DNA of 54,516 nt from CAWDLX01 sp046728155 (lineage in GTDB: Bacteria > Actinomycetota > Actinomycetes > Mycobacteriales > Micromonosporaceae), in contig JBKPDY010000108.1 of NCBI GenBank assembly GCA_046728155.1, forward strand, positions 1-54,516, in the 5' to 3' direction. The notes under the pieces were generated by a model. That model made no database searches and was not told the DNA's origin. It worked only from the letters and a program-made list of their open reading frames with translations. Below are positions 8,545 to 16,869 of this stretch, piece after piece. Numbering within the stretch: position 1 is the first letter of the stretch; each line of letters starts with the position of its first letter. The position numbers and the translations under genes were made by a program.

Positions 8545-8646
8545 ACAACGCCGACAACCGGGTTAGCAGGTCACATTCCTACTCTTGGGTACGTGAGCCT
8601 CGTCGCCTTGAGCTGGTGAGACCCCTCGTCTCACCAGTCACGGCGT

Positions 8647-8652
8647 TAGGCT
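8647..8652 (+). promoter_or_regulatory. Leaderless -10 box (TAGGCT) of lipA
   Basis: TAGGCT, 6 nt (TCGGGC), then the GTG start. The same 6-nt spacer recurs at the DUF4191 gene. Confidence 0.7.
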
Positions 8653-8658
8653 TCGGGC

Positions 8659-9591
8659 GTGACCACCGTTGCCCCGGAAGGCCGTCGGTTGCTTCGCATC
8701 GAGGCCCGCAACGCCGAGACTCCGATCGAGCGTAAGCCGCCGTGGATCAAGGTAAGGGCGACCATGGGCCCCGAGTTCACCCACCTGCGCGGCCTCGTCC
8801 AGCGCGAGGGGCTGCACACGGTGTGTCAGGAAGCCGGCTGTCCCAACATCTACGAGTGCTGGGAAAACCGGGAGGCAACCTTCCTCATCGGCGGCGATCA
8901 GTGCACCCGGCGGTGCGACTTCTGCCAGATCGACACCGGTAAGCCGGCCGAGTTCGACGCCGATGAGCCGCGTCGTGTCGCCGAGTCGGTGAAGACGATG
9001 CGGTTGCGGTACGCGACAGTCACCGGCGTGGCTCGAGACGATCTGCCCGATGGCGGGGCCTGGCTTTACGCGGAGACAGTCCGCCAGATCCACTCACTCG
9101 TCGACGGATGCGGTGTGGAGCTGCTCATCCCCGACTTCAACGGCGACGCTGACCTGCTCAAGGACGTGTTCGACGCGCGCCCGGAGGTACTGGCGCACAA
9201 CGTGGAGACCGTCCCTCGTATCTTCAAGCGGATCCGGCCGGCCTTCGGCTACCAGCGCTCGCTGGACGTGCTCACCCGGGCCCGCGCGGCCGGTCTGGTG
9301 ACCAAGTCCAACCTGATCCTCGGACTCGGGGAGGAGCGGAGCGAGGTCTCCCAGGCGCTGCGGGACCTTTACGACGCCGGGTGTGAGCTGGTCACCGTCA
9401 CCCAGTACCTGCGTCCCAGCCCGCGGCATCACCCGGTCGAGCGGTGGATCCACCCCGACGAGTTCGTCGAGCTGCGCGAGGAAGCGGAGAGGATCGGATT
9501 CGCCGGCGTCATGAGCGGGCCCCTGGTGCGCTCGTCCTACCGGGCCGGTCGCCTCTACCAGCAAGCCATCGCAGCCCGCACGGCGATCTGA
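8659..9591 (+). CDS. lipA: Lipoyl synthase
   Basis: A radical SAM enzyme that inserts two sulfurs into octanoyl groups on lipoyl domains, completing the pathway begun by LipB. The auxiliary cluster cysteines are C56, C61 and C67 (CQEAGCPNIYEC) and the radical SAM cluster motif CTRRCDFC gives C82, C86 and C89. The C-terminal RSSY serine that ligates the auxiliary cluster is present (GPLVRSSYRAG). At 310 residues it has the family length. GTG is the start because of the 6-nt spacing to its -10 box. Confidence 0.97.
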   Translation: MTTVAPEGRRLLRIEARNAETPIERKPPWIKVRATMGPEFTHLRGLVQREGLHTVCQEAGCPNIYECWENREATFLIGGDQCTRRCDFCQIDTGKPAEFDADEPRRVAESVKTMRLRYATVTGVARDDLPDGGAWLYAETVRQIHSLVDGCGVELLIPDFNGDADLLKDVFDARPEVLAHNVETVPRIFKRIRPAFGYQRSLDVLTRARAAGLVTKSNLILGLGEERSEVSQALRDLYDAGCELVTVTQYLRPSPRHHPVERWIHPDEFVELREEAERIGFAGVMSGPLVRSSYRAGRLYQQAIAARTAI

Positions 9592-9629
9592 GCTAGCCGG
9601 CGGACGCCGGCCGACGGCCCGCGGGCCAT

Positions 9630-9635
9630 TAGACT
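9630..9635 (+). promoter_or_regulatory. Leaderless -10 box (TAGACT) of the DUF4191 gene
   Basis: TAGACT, 6 nt (TCGGGC), ATG. Confidence 0.7.
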
Positions 9636-9641
9636 TCGGGC

Positions 9642-10340
9642 ATGGCCAAGGCACCAGAGCCCGAGCGCGTTGGCTTTTTCGGGCGCATCAAACAGATCGG
9701 CATGGTCTTCGCGTTCACCGCGAGGCGGGACAAACTCTTCGTACCGCTGGTCGCGGCCGCCGTCCTCGTCGCAGTCGCCTTGACGGTGCTTCTGGTGCTG
9801 GTGTTCAGCCTGCTGTTCATCCCGGTCGGCATCATGCTCGTCCTGCTCGCCGTCGTGATCGTGCTGAACCTGCGAGCGAACAAGGCGATGCTCGCCGAGG
9901 CGGAGAACCAGCCTGGGGCGGCCGCCTCCATTGTGGAGAACATGCGGGGCGACTGGCGGGTCACGCCGGCGTTGGCCTCGACAACCCAGCTCGACTTCGT
10001 CCACCTGGTTATCGGACGCGCCGGTCTGGTGCTGCTCGGGGAGGGCAACCCGAGCCGGGTGAAGAGCCTCATCGGCCAGGAGCGCCGGCGGCTCTCCAAG
10101 GTCATCGGATCGGCCGAGATGCGCGACTTCATGGTGGGACGGGGCGAGGGCGAGATCCCCATCCAGCGGCTGCGGGCGACGTTGGTCCGCCTGCCGCGCA
10201 CCCTCTCCGGCAAGGACGTGAACGCGCTCGACAAGCGGATCAAGGCGTTGACCGCCCGCCCGCAGCTGCCGAAGGGCGCGATCCCGAAGAACATGCGTCC
10301 ACCGAGGGGTGCCTTCCGCGCCATGCGAGGCGGTCGGTAA
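9642..10340 (+). CDS. DUF4191 family membrane protein
   Basis: A 232-residue conserved actinobacterial protein. A basic N-terminus (FFGRIKQIGMVFAFTARRDK) is followed by two adjacent transmembrane segments (about residues 31-50 and 52-72) and a basic cytosolic C-terminal domain rich in R/K and ending RPPRGAFRAMRGGR. The family always sits between lipA and the RDD/glnA genes in mycobacteria and relatives, as here. Its function is unknown. A link to lipoate or glutamine metabolism is suggested only by position. Confidence 0.88.
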   Translation: MAKAPEPERVGFFGRIKQIGMVFAFTARRDKLFVPLVAAAVLVAVALTVLLVLVFSLLFIPVGIMLVLLAVVIVLNLRANKAMLAEAENQPGAAASIVENMRGDWRVTPALASTTQLDFVHLVIGRAGLVLLGEGNPSRVKSLIGQERRRLSKVIGSAEMRDFMVGRGEGEIPIQRLRATLVRLPRTLSGKDVNALDKRIKALTARPQLPKGAIPKNMRPPRGAFRAMRGGR

Positions 10341-10369
10341 GGGCGATCTTGCCGCGGGGTGACGTACCG

Positions 10370-10780
10370 CTAGCCACCACCTGACCGTCGCGGCACCGAG
10401 ACCACGATCGAGCCGGCGGCCCGATCGTGCAGACCTCGCAGGTCGCGGTCCATGATCAAAGGTGGGACCACCAGTGCCAGGAGCAATCCACGCAGCAGAG
10501 CCCGCGGGATTCCGATCGGCCGTCCGTCGCCGACGGAGACGCAGCGTATCCGGGCCAGCCACATACCAGGTGTCTGAGCGACGAGTCCGATGAACAGGCC
10601 GTACTCCCCTATCAACAGCACCACCGGCGGCCAGGCGACCCGGCGCGGGTTGGCGTAGAGCCCTGCGATCAGCAGGCAGAGCAACCAGTCCACGAGGAGC
10701 GCTCCGAATCGACGGCCGAGTCCGGCCGGCGCACCGATCCGGGCATCCGGGACGTCGTTGGACAGATCGCGCTCTACCAT
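10370..10780 (-). CDS. RDD family membrane protein
   Basis: A 136-residue protein with the RDD signature near the start (GLGRRFGALLVDWLLCLLIAG) and three hydrophobic segments, ending with LHDRAAGSIVV, the conserved C-terminal RDD motif. It is transcribed away from glnA and convergent with the DUF4191 gene. Function unknown; RDD proteins are often small membrane proteins linked to transport. A longer frame running antisense through glnA is not coding. The ATG lies 8 nt after a TACGCT box. Confidence 0.85.
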   Translation of the reverse strand: MVERDLSNDVPDARIGAPAGLGRRFGALLVDWLLCLLIAGLYANPRRVAWPPVVLLIGEYGLFIGLVAQTPGMWLARIRCVSVGDGRPIGIPRALLRGLLLALVVPPLIMDRDLRGLHDRAAGSIVVSVPRRSGGG

Positions 10781-10788
10781 GATGGGCA

Positions 10789-10794
10789 AGCGTA
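10789..10794 (-). promoter_or_regulatory. -10 box (TACGCT) of the RDD gene
   Basis: TACGCT lies 8 nt before the ATG, implying at most a 2-nt leader. Confidence 0.45.
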
Positions 10795-10827
10795 GCCTGG
10801 GGCCGTGGGCGGCCCGCTGAGCGTTCG

Positions 10828-10865
10828 GTAACACGGCTGAAACACGCGAGACACTGCCGGGCAAC
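10828..10865 (+). promoter_or_regulatory. GlnR-type operator upstream of glnA
   Basis: Four 5-mers at exact 6-nt intervals: GTAAC, GAAAC, GACAC and GCAAC. The first pair matches the actinomycete GlnR consensus GTnAC-n6-GAAAC perfectly. The second pair keeps the spacing with weaker bases. It lies 60-97 nt before the glnA start. Confidence 0.65.
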
Positions 10866-10913
10866 GGCGGCCGCCTAGCGTCGCGATCAGCCAACCAGGC
10901 TCTGTGGACCGCC

Positions 10914-10919
10914 AGGAGG
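10914..10919 (+). promoter_or_regulatory. Ribosome-binding site AGGAGG fixing a TTG start for glnA
   Basis: AGGAGG ends 5 nt before TTG at 10925, whose reading begins FANPEELLRYL as in family members. A GTG 21 nt upstream is in frame but contains the ribosome-binding site inside its reading. Confidence 0.75.
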
Positions 10920-10924
10920 ATGCG

Positions 10925-12349
10925 TTGTTCGCCAACCCCGAGGAGCTGCTGCGTTACCTCAAGAATGAGGGCGTCAAGTTCGTCGACGTGCGCTTTTGTG
11001 ATCTGCCCGGTGTGATGCAGCACTTCACCGTGCCGGTCGAATCGTTCGACGAAGCCGTCTTCACCGACGGTCTCGCGTTCGACGGCTCCTCGATCCGGGG
11101 GTTCCAGCAGATCCACGAGTCGGACATGCTGCTGCTGCCGGACGCCGCGACCGCGTTCGTCGATCCGTTCCGGGCCGAGAAGACCCTGGCGATGAACTTC
11201 TTCATCCACGACCCGTTCACGCGCGAGCCCTACTCGCGCGACCCGCGCAACGTCGCGAAGAAGGCCGAGGCGTACCTCGCCTCCAGCGGCATCGCCGACA
11301 CCGCGTATTTCGGCCCCGAGGCCGAGTTCTACATCTTCGACTCGATCCGCCACGAGACCGGCACCAACCAGGCGTACTACTACATCGACTCGGTCGAGGG
11401 GTGGTGGAACAGCGGCAAGGACGAGGAGGGCGGCAACCGCGGGTACAAGACGGCGTACAAGTCCGGCTACTTCCCGGTGCCGCCCCTTGACCACTATGCC
11501 GACCTGCGCGACAAGATGGTCAAGACGCTGCTGAGCGTCGGTATCCAGGTCGAGCGGGCGCACCACGAGGTGGGCACGGCTGGTCAAGCCGAGATCAACT
11601 ACCGGTTCGCCACGCTGCTGCTGGCCGGCGACTCGCTCCAACTCTTCAAGTACGTCGTGAAGAACACGGCCTGGCATGCTGGGAAGAGCGCGACGTTCAT
11701 GCCCAAGCCGCTCTTCGGCGACAACGGCTCCGGCATGCACACGCACCAGAGCCTCTGGTTGGGCGGCGAGCCGCTGTTCTACGACGAGACCGGCTACGGC
11801 GGGCTCTCCGACGTCGGCCGCTGGTACGTGGGTGGTCTGCTCCACCACACCCCGTCGCTGCTCGCGTTCACCAACCCCACGGTGAACTCGTACCGCCGAC
11901 TCGTGCCGGGCTTCGAGGCGCCGGTCAACCTGGTCTACTCGCAGCGCAACCGGTCAGCCTGCACGCGGATCCCCGTCACCGGTACGAACGCGAAGGCGAA
12001 GCGGATCGAGTACCGCGTCCCGGATGGGGCGTCCAACCCCTACCTGGCCTTCTCCGCGATGATGATGGCCGGCCTGGACGGCATCCGAGGCAAGATCGAG
12101 CCGCCGGCTCCGATCGACAAGGATCTTTACGATCTTCCGCCGGAAGAGCACGCCGCGGTGACGCAGGTACCGGGCTCGCTGCCGGAGGTGCTCACCGCGC
12201 TCGAAGCCGACCACGAGTACCTGCTCGATGGAGGTGTCTTCACGCCTGACCTGATCGAGACCTGGGTCGATTTCAAGCGGGAGAACGAGATCGATCCGAT
12301 CCGGTTGCGCCCGACGCCGCACGAGTTCGCCATGTACTACGACGTCTGA
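10925..12349 (+). CDS. glnA: Glutamine synthetase type I (beta, adenylylatable)
   Basis: A 474-residue GSI that makes glutamine from glutamate, ammonia and ATP. Seen: the N-terminal beta-grasp (FVDVRFCDLPGVMQHFTVP), DGSSIRGF, the metal-binding PEAEFYIFD, GSGMHTHQSLW and the NPTVNSYRRLVPGFEAP nucleotide site. The adenylylation motif LYDLPPEE places the modified tyrosine at about residue 402. The modifying enzyme GlnE is encoded 0.6 kb downstream on the other strand. The start is TTG, chosen from AGGAGG spacing and family alignment. A GlnR-like operator upstream suggests nitrogen control. Confidence 0.96.
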   Translation: MFANPEELLRYLKNEGVKFVDVRFCDLPGVMQHFTVPVESFDEAVFTDGLAFDGSSIRGFQQIHESDMLLLPDAATAFVDPFRAEKTLAMNFFIHDPFTREPYSRDPRNVAKKAEAYLASSGIADTAYFGPEAEFYIFDSIRHETGTNQAYYYIDSVEGWWNSGKDEEGGNRGYKTAYKSGYFPVPPLDHYADLRDKMVKTLLSVGIQVERAHHEVGTAGQAEINYRFATLLLAGDSLQLFKYVVKNTAWHAGKSATFMPKPLFGDNGSGMHTHQSLWLGGEPLFYDETGYGGLSDVGRWYVGGLLHHTPSLLAFTNPTVNSYRRLVPGFEAPVNLVYSQRNRSACTRIPVTGTNAKAKRIEYRVPDGASNPYLAFSAMMMAGLDGIRGKIEPPAPIDKDLYDLPPEEHAAVTQVPGSLPEVLTALEADHEYLLDGGVFTPDLIETWVDFKRENEIDPIRLRPTPHEFAMYYDV

Positions 12350-12412
12350 CCGGCGCGAGCGCGGTCCATAGGTCGATCGTACGCCCGTTCGACGTACGTA
12401 CGGTGCGGGAGA

Positions 12413-12724
12413 TCACGAAGGCGGCGGGTGTCCGGCTTGCTCACGCGCGGCGAGCGGGTCAGCGCCACCGTTCTCTAGCAGCCGCCGCGCCTCGGCCCGC
12501 CACGTCTCGCCCCTGCCGAAGCGGTCGAAGAGCTTGGCCTCGGCAGCCGTCAGCACGGCGGCGGACTGCGGCGTGAGGATGTGCATACCGGCGTTACTGA
12601 GCTGGTCGGCGATCAGCATCAGCGCTTCACCCTGGTCCAGACCTTGCCGTTTCCCGAACCGCGTCGCGATGTCGACGATCGCCGCGATAGCGTCGTCGTG
12701 GTCGTCGTCTTCCGGCCTCGCCAT
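12413..12724 (-). CDS. Small conserved hypothetical protein
   Basis: A 103-residue, acidic, mostly helical protein beginning MARPEDDDHDDAIAAIVDI, with no membrane segment and no motif I recognise. The segment LLIADQLSNAGMHILTPQSAAVLTAAEAKLFDRFGR looks like a helical bundle. It lies between glnA and glnE, leftward, with its own leaderless promoter. Codon use is normal for the window, so it is probably real. A role in glutamine synthetase control would be inference from position only. Confidence 0.65.
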   Translation of the reverse strand: MARPEDDDHDDAIAAIVDIATRFGKRQGLDQGEALMLIADQLSNAGMHILTPQSAAVLTAAEAKLFDRFGRGETWRAEARRLLENGGADPLAAREQAGHPPPS

Positions 12725-12730
12725 GGGACA

Positions 12731-12736
12731 AGGGTA
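12731..12736 (-). promoter_or_regulatory. Leaderless -10 box (TACCCT)
   Basis: TACCCT, 6 nt (TGTCCC), ATG of the small hypothetical gene. Confidence 0.6.
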
Positions 12737-12914
12737 GGGATGGCCATGGGCGACCGCTCGGAAACGACGAACGCCCCAACCAGGCGGTCCGAGTTGTCGC
12801 GAGCCGAGAGACGCAGCGCACGTCCCGGGAGGTCGATCGACATCGCCTTAGGCCGCCGGTATGGGAGTCTGGGACAACGACCGCGTGTACAGCCAGATGC
12901 CCGGCCGTGACACG

Positions 12915-15900
12915 TCACGCGAGGAAGACGCGTTCGGCCGCGGCCCGCGACCGGCGCATCGTGCGGAGGTAGTCGTCCAGGAACGCTCCCGGTTCCGTGC
13001 TGGGCGGCCAACCGAGGGCGCGGGCGACACCGGCCAGTTCCGTACCTTGGCGCGGCAGCTGATCCGTAGGCCGGCCGCGGACGAGCATCAGCGCGTTGCG
13101 GACACGGGTCGCCATCATCCAGCCGCGGGCGAGCCAGGTGGCGTCCATTGTGGACACAAGCCCGGCGCCGCGGGCCGCGGTGAGCGCGTCGAGGGTGCGT
13201 GGGGTACGTAGGCCCTCGATCTGATGGCCGTGGCGCAGCTGCAGGAGTTGGACGGCCCATTCGACATCGGCGAGGCCACCGCGGCCGAGTTTGGCGTGCG
13301 TCGCGGGGTCGGCCCCGCGAGGAAGCCGTTCGGTGTCGACCCTTGCCTTGATGCGGCGGATCTCCACGATCTGGTCGGCGGCGAGGCCCCCGACCGGATA
13401 CCGGACCCGATCGGCCAACGCAAGGAACCGGGCGCCCAGATCGGTGTCCCCGGCGACGAAGCGCGCGCGCAGCAAGGCCTGAGCCTCCCAGGTGCGCGAC
13501 CACTCGGCGTAGTACCGCTCGTAGGCGGCGAGGCTACGGACCAGCGGCCCCTGTCGCCCCTCCGGCCGCAGGTCGGCGTCGATGCCGAGGGGTGGCTCGG
13601 CCGACGGCGCCGATAGGAGTCGGCGCAGCTCCTCAGCGATCTGGTGGGCAGACCCGCTCGCCGCGTCCTCGGCCAGCCCGGACGGTGGTTCGTGGACGAA
13701 GAGCACGTCCGCGTCGGAGGAGTAGCTCATCTCCGAGCCGCCGAGCCGGCCCATGCCGATGATGGCGAACGGCATCCGGTGTGCCCGTACCCGCGACTCC
13801 GCGGCTCGCAGCGCCGCCCCCAACGTCGCGTCCGTCAGGTCGGAGAGTGCCTGCCCCACCGCGGTCGCGTCGATCCCATGCGGCGGAGCCTGCCCGTTGG
13901 GCATGGCGCTCAGCAGGTCGGCGCAGGCGATCCGGAAGAGTTCGCGCCGCCGAAGGGCACGCACGGCCTGCACCGCGGCACCGGCTCCGCTGTGCCAACC
14001 CGATGCGCCGGCGAAGCCGTGCCGGTCGACGGCCGCGACGAATCCGTCCACAAGGGACTCCTTCGTACGGCAGATCAACTCGGCGTCATCCGCCAGCAAC
14101 CGGAGCGCCTCGGGGTCGCGGGTGAGCAGGTCGGTCACGTATCGGGAGAGGCCGAGCAGCCGGGCCAACCGAAGCGCGACCGGACCCTCATCGCGCAGCA
14201 GCCGCAGGAACCAGGGCGTGCGCCGCAGGGCGTCGGACACCTGCCGGTAGGCCAGCAATCCACGATCGGGCTCGGGGGCGTCGGCGAACTCGTCCAGCAG
14301 CACGGGCAGCAGCGTGTGCTGGATCGCCGCGTACCGGCTCACCCCGCCGGTGAGCGCCTCCAGATGGCGCAGCGCGCCAGGGGGATCCCGGAAGCCGAGA
14401 ATCTCCAACCGGTTCTCGGCCGCCTCGGGTGTCAGTCGCAGCGCCTCACCGGGGACCCGGGCCACCGCCTCGACCAGCGGCCGGTAAACGAGCTTGGCGT
14501 GCAACCGGCGGACCTCCTGCGAATGCCGTACCCACGCCTCGCGGAACCGGTCGACGGCGTCGGCTCGCGGATCACCGCGGAACCCCATGGCCTGCGCGAG
14601 CCACCGCAGCGCGGCCGTTCCTTCCGTCGTGCGGGAGTCGGGAACGGTATGAGTGCGGCGAAGGCGCTGCAGTTGGAGCCGGTGCTCGACCGTACGGAGG
14701 AATCGGTACGCGTCGGCGAGCGCCTCACCGTCGGCCCGGCCGACGTATCCACGCTCGGCCAGAGCCCGCAAACCATCCAATGTGGAGCCCGTACGAAGGT
14801 TCTCGTCGCCACGCCCGTGCACGAGTTGCAGCAGCTGCACGGCGAACTCGATGTCCCGCAGGCCACCCGGTCCGCGTTTGATCTCCCGGTCGCGCTCCTT
14901 CGCCGGGACGCTGTCGATGATGCGCCGCCGCATCGCACGTACGTCGGCAACCGCCTCGGGACGCTCGGCCGCCCGCCAGATCAACGGGTCGAGTTCGGCG
15001 AGCCACTGCGCTCCCAGCTTGAGATCGCCGGCGGCCGGACGCGCCTTGAGCAACGCCTGGAACTCCCACGTGCCGGCCCACTTGCGGTAGTAGGCGAGGT
15101 GTGCCGCCAGCGTCCGTACCAGCGGGCCCTGGCTCCCCTCAGGACGCAGACTCGCGTCGACCGGCCACGCGGCCGCGCCACAGATCTGCATCAGGCGCGC
15201 CGCGATCACCTGGGCATCGACCAGATCTTCATCGCCGGCACAGACGAAGACGACGTCGACATCGCTGACGTAGTTCAGTTCGCGGCCCCCGCACTTGCCC
15301 ATGGCGATGACGGCCATCCGCGGCGACGCACCCCGCTCGGTCTCCGCGAGGCGCAGCGCTGAGGCAAGAGTCACGTCGGCGAGACCGGCGAGCCGAGCCA
15401 TCGTCTGGTCGAGACTCGCGGCACCGGTCAGGTCGGCGGCCGCGATGCGCAGCAGCGAGGTGCGGTACGCCGAACGCAGATCCGCCTGCGAAGAACCGTT
15501 CGCAAGCTGCGGGGCTCGTTCGCGCTCACTCCTCGCGCCCACGTCAACCTGACACGAACCGTTCGCAGGCTGCGGGGCTCGCTGGCGCTCGCCCCCCGCG
15601 CTCACGTCCACGGCCGGAAACTCGACCCGGTCCGCCAGCAAGGCCCGCCAACGCTCCGCATGCCCGACCAGGTCATCGCCCAACGCCATCGACGCTCCGA
15701 GCACCGCCGTGAGCCGGCGCCGGAACCCCGCGTCTCCGCGTACCTCGGCCATGACGCCCGAATCGCCCGCCGCGACCATCCGGTGCAGCTGGCGCAGAGC
15801 GAGATCGGGGTCGGCCGAGTCGGCCAGCGCCGCGAGGACCTCGCCGCCCTCCGCGTCCACCGGCTGCTGATCCACTGTGGACCAGAGATTTAGCGCCTCC

Positions 15901-15968
15901 ACCAGCCGGGCCGTTGTGCCCACATCCGTGAGCCCGAACCGGGCGAGCCGCGCCTGCGGTCTCGTCAT
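12915..15968 (-). CDS. glnE: Glutamine synthetase adenylyltransferase/deadenylase
   Basis: A bifunctional enzyme of about 1017 residues that adds and removes AMP on the glutamine synthetase tyrosine. Two nucleotidyltransferase domains are visible: an N-terminal one with MGKCGGRELNYVSDVDVVFV and a C-terminal one with MGRLGGSEMSYSSDADVLFV. Each is followed by its helical domain (KRGPGGLRDIEF and KLGRGGLADVEW). Odd: residues around 115-155 contain two near-identical 21-residue repeats, in a region where the family is continuous. An ATG 18 nt upstream is an alternative start; neither has a strong ribosome-binding site. The next gene upstream on this strand ends 17-35 bp away. Confidence 0.95.
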   Translation of the reverse strand: MTRPQARLARFGLTDVGTTARLVEALNLWSTVDQQPVDAEGGEVLAALADSADPDLALRQLHRMVAAGDSGVMAEVRGDAGFRRRLTAVLGASMALGDDLVGHAERWRALLADRVEFPAVDVSAGGERQRAPQPANGSCQVDVGARSERERAPQLANGSSQADLRSAYRTSLLRIAAADLTGAASLDQTMARLAGLADVTLASALRLAETERGASPRMAVIAMGKCGGRELNYVSDVDVVFVCAGDEDLVDAQVIAARLMQICGAAAWPVDASLRPEGSQGPLVRTLAAHLAYYRKWAGTWEFQALLKARPAAGDLKLGAQWLAELDPLIWRAAERPEAVADVRAMRRRIIDSVPAKERDREIKRGPGGLRDIEFAVQLLQLVHGRGDENLRTGSTLDGLRALAERGYVGRADGEALADAYRFLRTVEHRLQLQRLRRTHTVPDSRTTEGTAALRWLAQAMGFRGDPRADAVDRFREAWVRHSQEVRRLHAKLVYRPLVEAVARVPGEALRLTPEAAENRLEILGFRDPPGALRHLEALTGGVSRYAAIQHTLLPVLLDEFADAPEPDRGLLAYRQVSDALRRTPWFLRLLRDEGPVALRLARLLGLSRYVTDLLTRDPEALRLLADDAELICRTKESLVDGFVAAVDRHGFAGASGWHSGAGAAVQAVRALRRRELFRIACADLLSAMPNGQAPPHGIDATAVGQALSDLTDATLGAALRAAESRVRAHRMPFAIIGMGRLGGSEMSYSSDADVLFVHEPPSGLAEDAASGSAHQIAEELRRLLSAPSAEPPLGIDADLRPEGRQGPLVRSLAAYERYYAEWSRTWEAQALLRARFVAGDTDLGARFLALADRVRYPVGGLAADQIVEIRRIKARVDTERLPRGADPATHAKLGRGGLADVEWAVQLLQLRHGHQIEGLRTPRTLDALTAARGAGLVSTMDATWLARGWMMATRVRNALMLVRGRPTDQLPRQGTELAGVARALGWPPSTEPGAFLDDYLRTMRRSRAAAERVFLA
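15493..15618 (-). repeat. Two tandem 63-bp units in frame inside glnE
   Basis: Unit 1 is 15493-15555 and unit 2 is 15556-15618. They encode 21-residue repeats of the form VDV-x-A-x2-ER-x-RAPQ-x-ANGS-x-Q. The core GAACCGTTCGCARGCTGCGG is shared. The units resemble short intergenic GC-rich repeats of this genome and add about 42 residues to GlnE. Confidence 0.75.
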
Positions 15969-16003
15969 GTGCGGATCTGACAGCATCCAGAACCCGACAG
16001 CAT

Positions 16004-16771
16004 TTACCGACCCAGCACCGGCAGGTCCCGCGGTCCGGCCAGGGCCAGCTCTCCGCGGGCCACCGCCGCGAACCGGTGGGTGAACGGATGCCAGACCTCG
16101 AAGAGATCGTCCATGAGCGCGTCGACCTGGCCGACGACCTCCTCGGCCGTCAGCCCCAGGTCGGCCAGTAGCGCCGTGTCGGCCGCCGCCCAGTCAGCGA
16201 TCATCGCGGTATCGCACTCCGGGTGGAACTGCACGCCCCAGGCCGACTCGCCGAGCCGGAACGCCTGGTTGGGGTAGTCGGTCGAGGCACAGAGCAGAGT
16301 CGCCCCGACCGGCAGCTCGGTGATCTCGTCAAGGTGCCACTGGACCACGTCGGGCATCAGCGGCAACGGTGCGAACAGTGGATCACGCTCGGCGGCATCG
16401 CGCTTGGCCACCAGCGCCGCACCGATCTCGGGCCCGGCCGCCGACCGCTCGACCCTGCCGGCGTGGGCGACCGCGAGCAGCTGGGCACCCAGACACACGC
16501 CCAAGGTGGGGACACGGTTGCGGACGGCGGTGCGCAGCAGACCCTCGAGCGCGGGGAACCAGGGCGCACCGGCAACCCCATCCGCGTCCGGGTAGGCGTG
16601 CTGCTCGCCGCCGAGCACGACGAGAGCCGCCACATCATCGAGATCCGCCGGGATCGGCTCGCCGCGGTGAGCGCGGAGCACCCGCAGCTCGAGACCGGAG
16701 TCGATGAGCCAGTCACCGAGTCGGCGAGCGTCGTCGGTCGGATCGTTCTCGATGACGAGACAGGGACGCAC
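16004..16771 (-). CDS. Class I glutamine amidotransferase-like protein
   Basis: A 255-residue stand-alone GATase1 domain. The nucleophile is Cys93 in VPTLGVCLGAQLLA, and the His-Glu pair is in WGVQFHPECD. Free-standing members of this type are annotated as GMP synthase-like or gamma-glutamyl hydrolase-like, and the acceptor is unknown. It lies directly upstream of glnE on the same strand. The position among glnA, glnE and glnA2 suggests glutamine metabolism, but that is inference. Confidence 0.85.
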   Translation of the reverse strand: MRPCLVIENDPTDDARRLGDWLIDSGLELRVLRAHRGEPIPADLDDVAALVVLGGEQHAYPDADGVAGAPWFPALEGLLRTAVRNRVPTLGVCLGAQLLAVAHAGRVERSAAGPEIGAALVAKRDAAERDPLFAPLPLMPDVVQWHLDEITELPVGATLLCASTDYPNQAFRLGESAWGVQFHPECDTAMIADWAAADTALLADLGLTAEEVVGQVDALMDDLFEVWHPFTHRFAAVARGELALAGPRDLPVLGR

Positions 16772-16777
16772 GAACCG

Positions 16778-16783
16778 AGCCTA
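16778..16783 (-). promoter_or_regulatory. Leaderless -10 box (TAGGCT)
   Basis: TAGGCT, 6 nt (CGGTTC), GTG start of the amidotransferase gene; glnE may be read through from it. Confidence 0.65.
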
Positions 16784-16855
16784 GTCGGGATCCCTAGTCG
16801 GCTGGGTCATGGAGTCCGCCACAGCGGACCCCGGCTTCCCCAACCCGAAGCGGGC

Positions 16856-16861
16856 TAGGCT
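16856..16861 (+). promoter_or_regulatory. -10 box (TAGGCT) of the LD-carboxypeptidase gene
   Basis: TAGGCT lies 8 nt before the GTG start, so the message would be leaderless or nearly so. Confidence 0.5.
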
Positions 16862-16869
16862 GGGCGGCC

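Noticed and set aside
10370..11848. 492-codon leftward frame across glnA
   Set aside because: Only its last 136 codons (RDD protein) are real; the rest is antisense to glnA with shadow codon use.
13644..15362. 572-codon rightward frame inside glnE
   Set aside because: Antisense shadow of a clearly identified GlnE; no domain.
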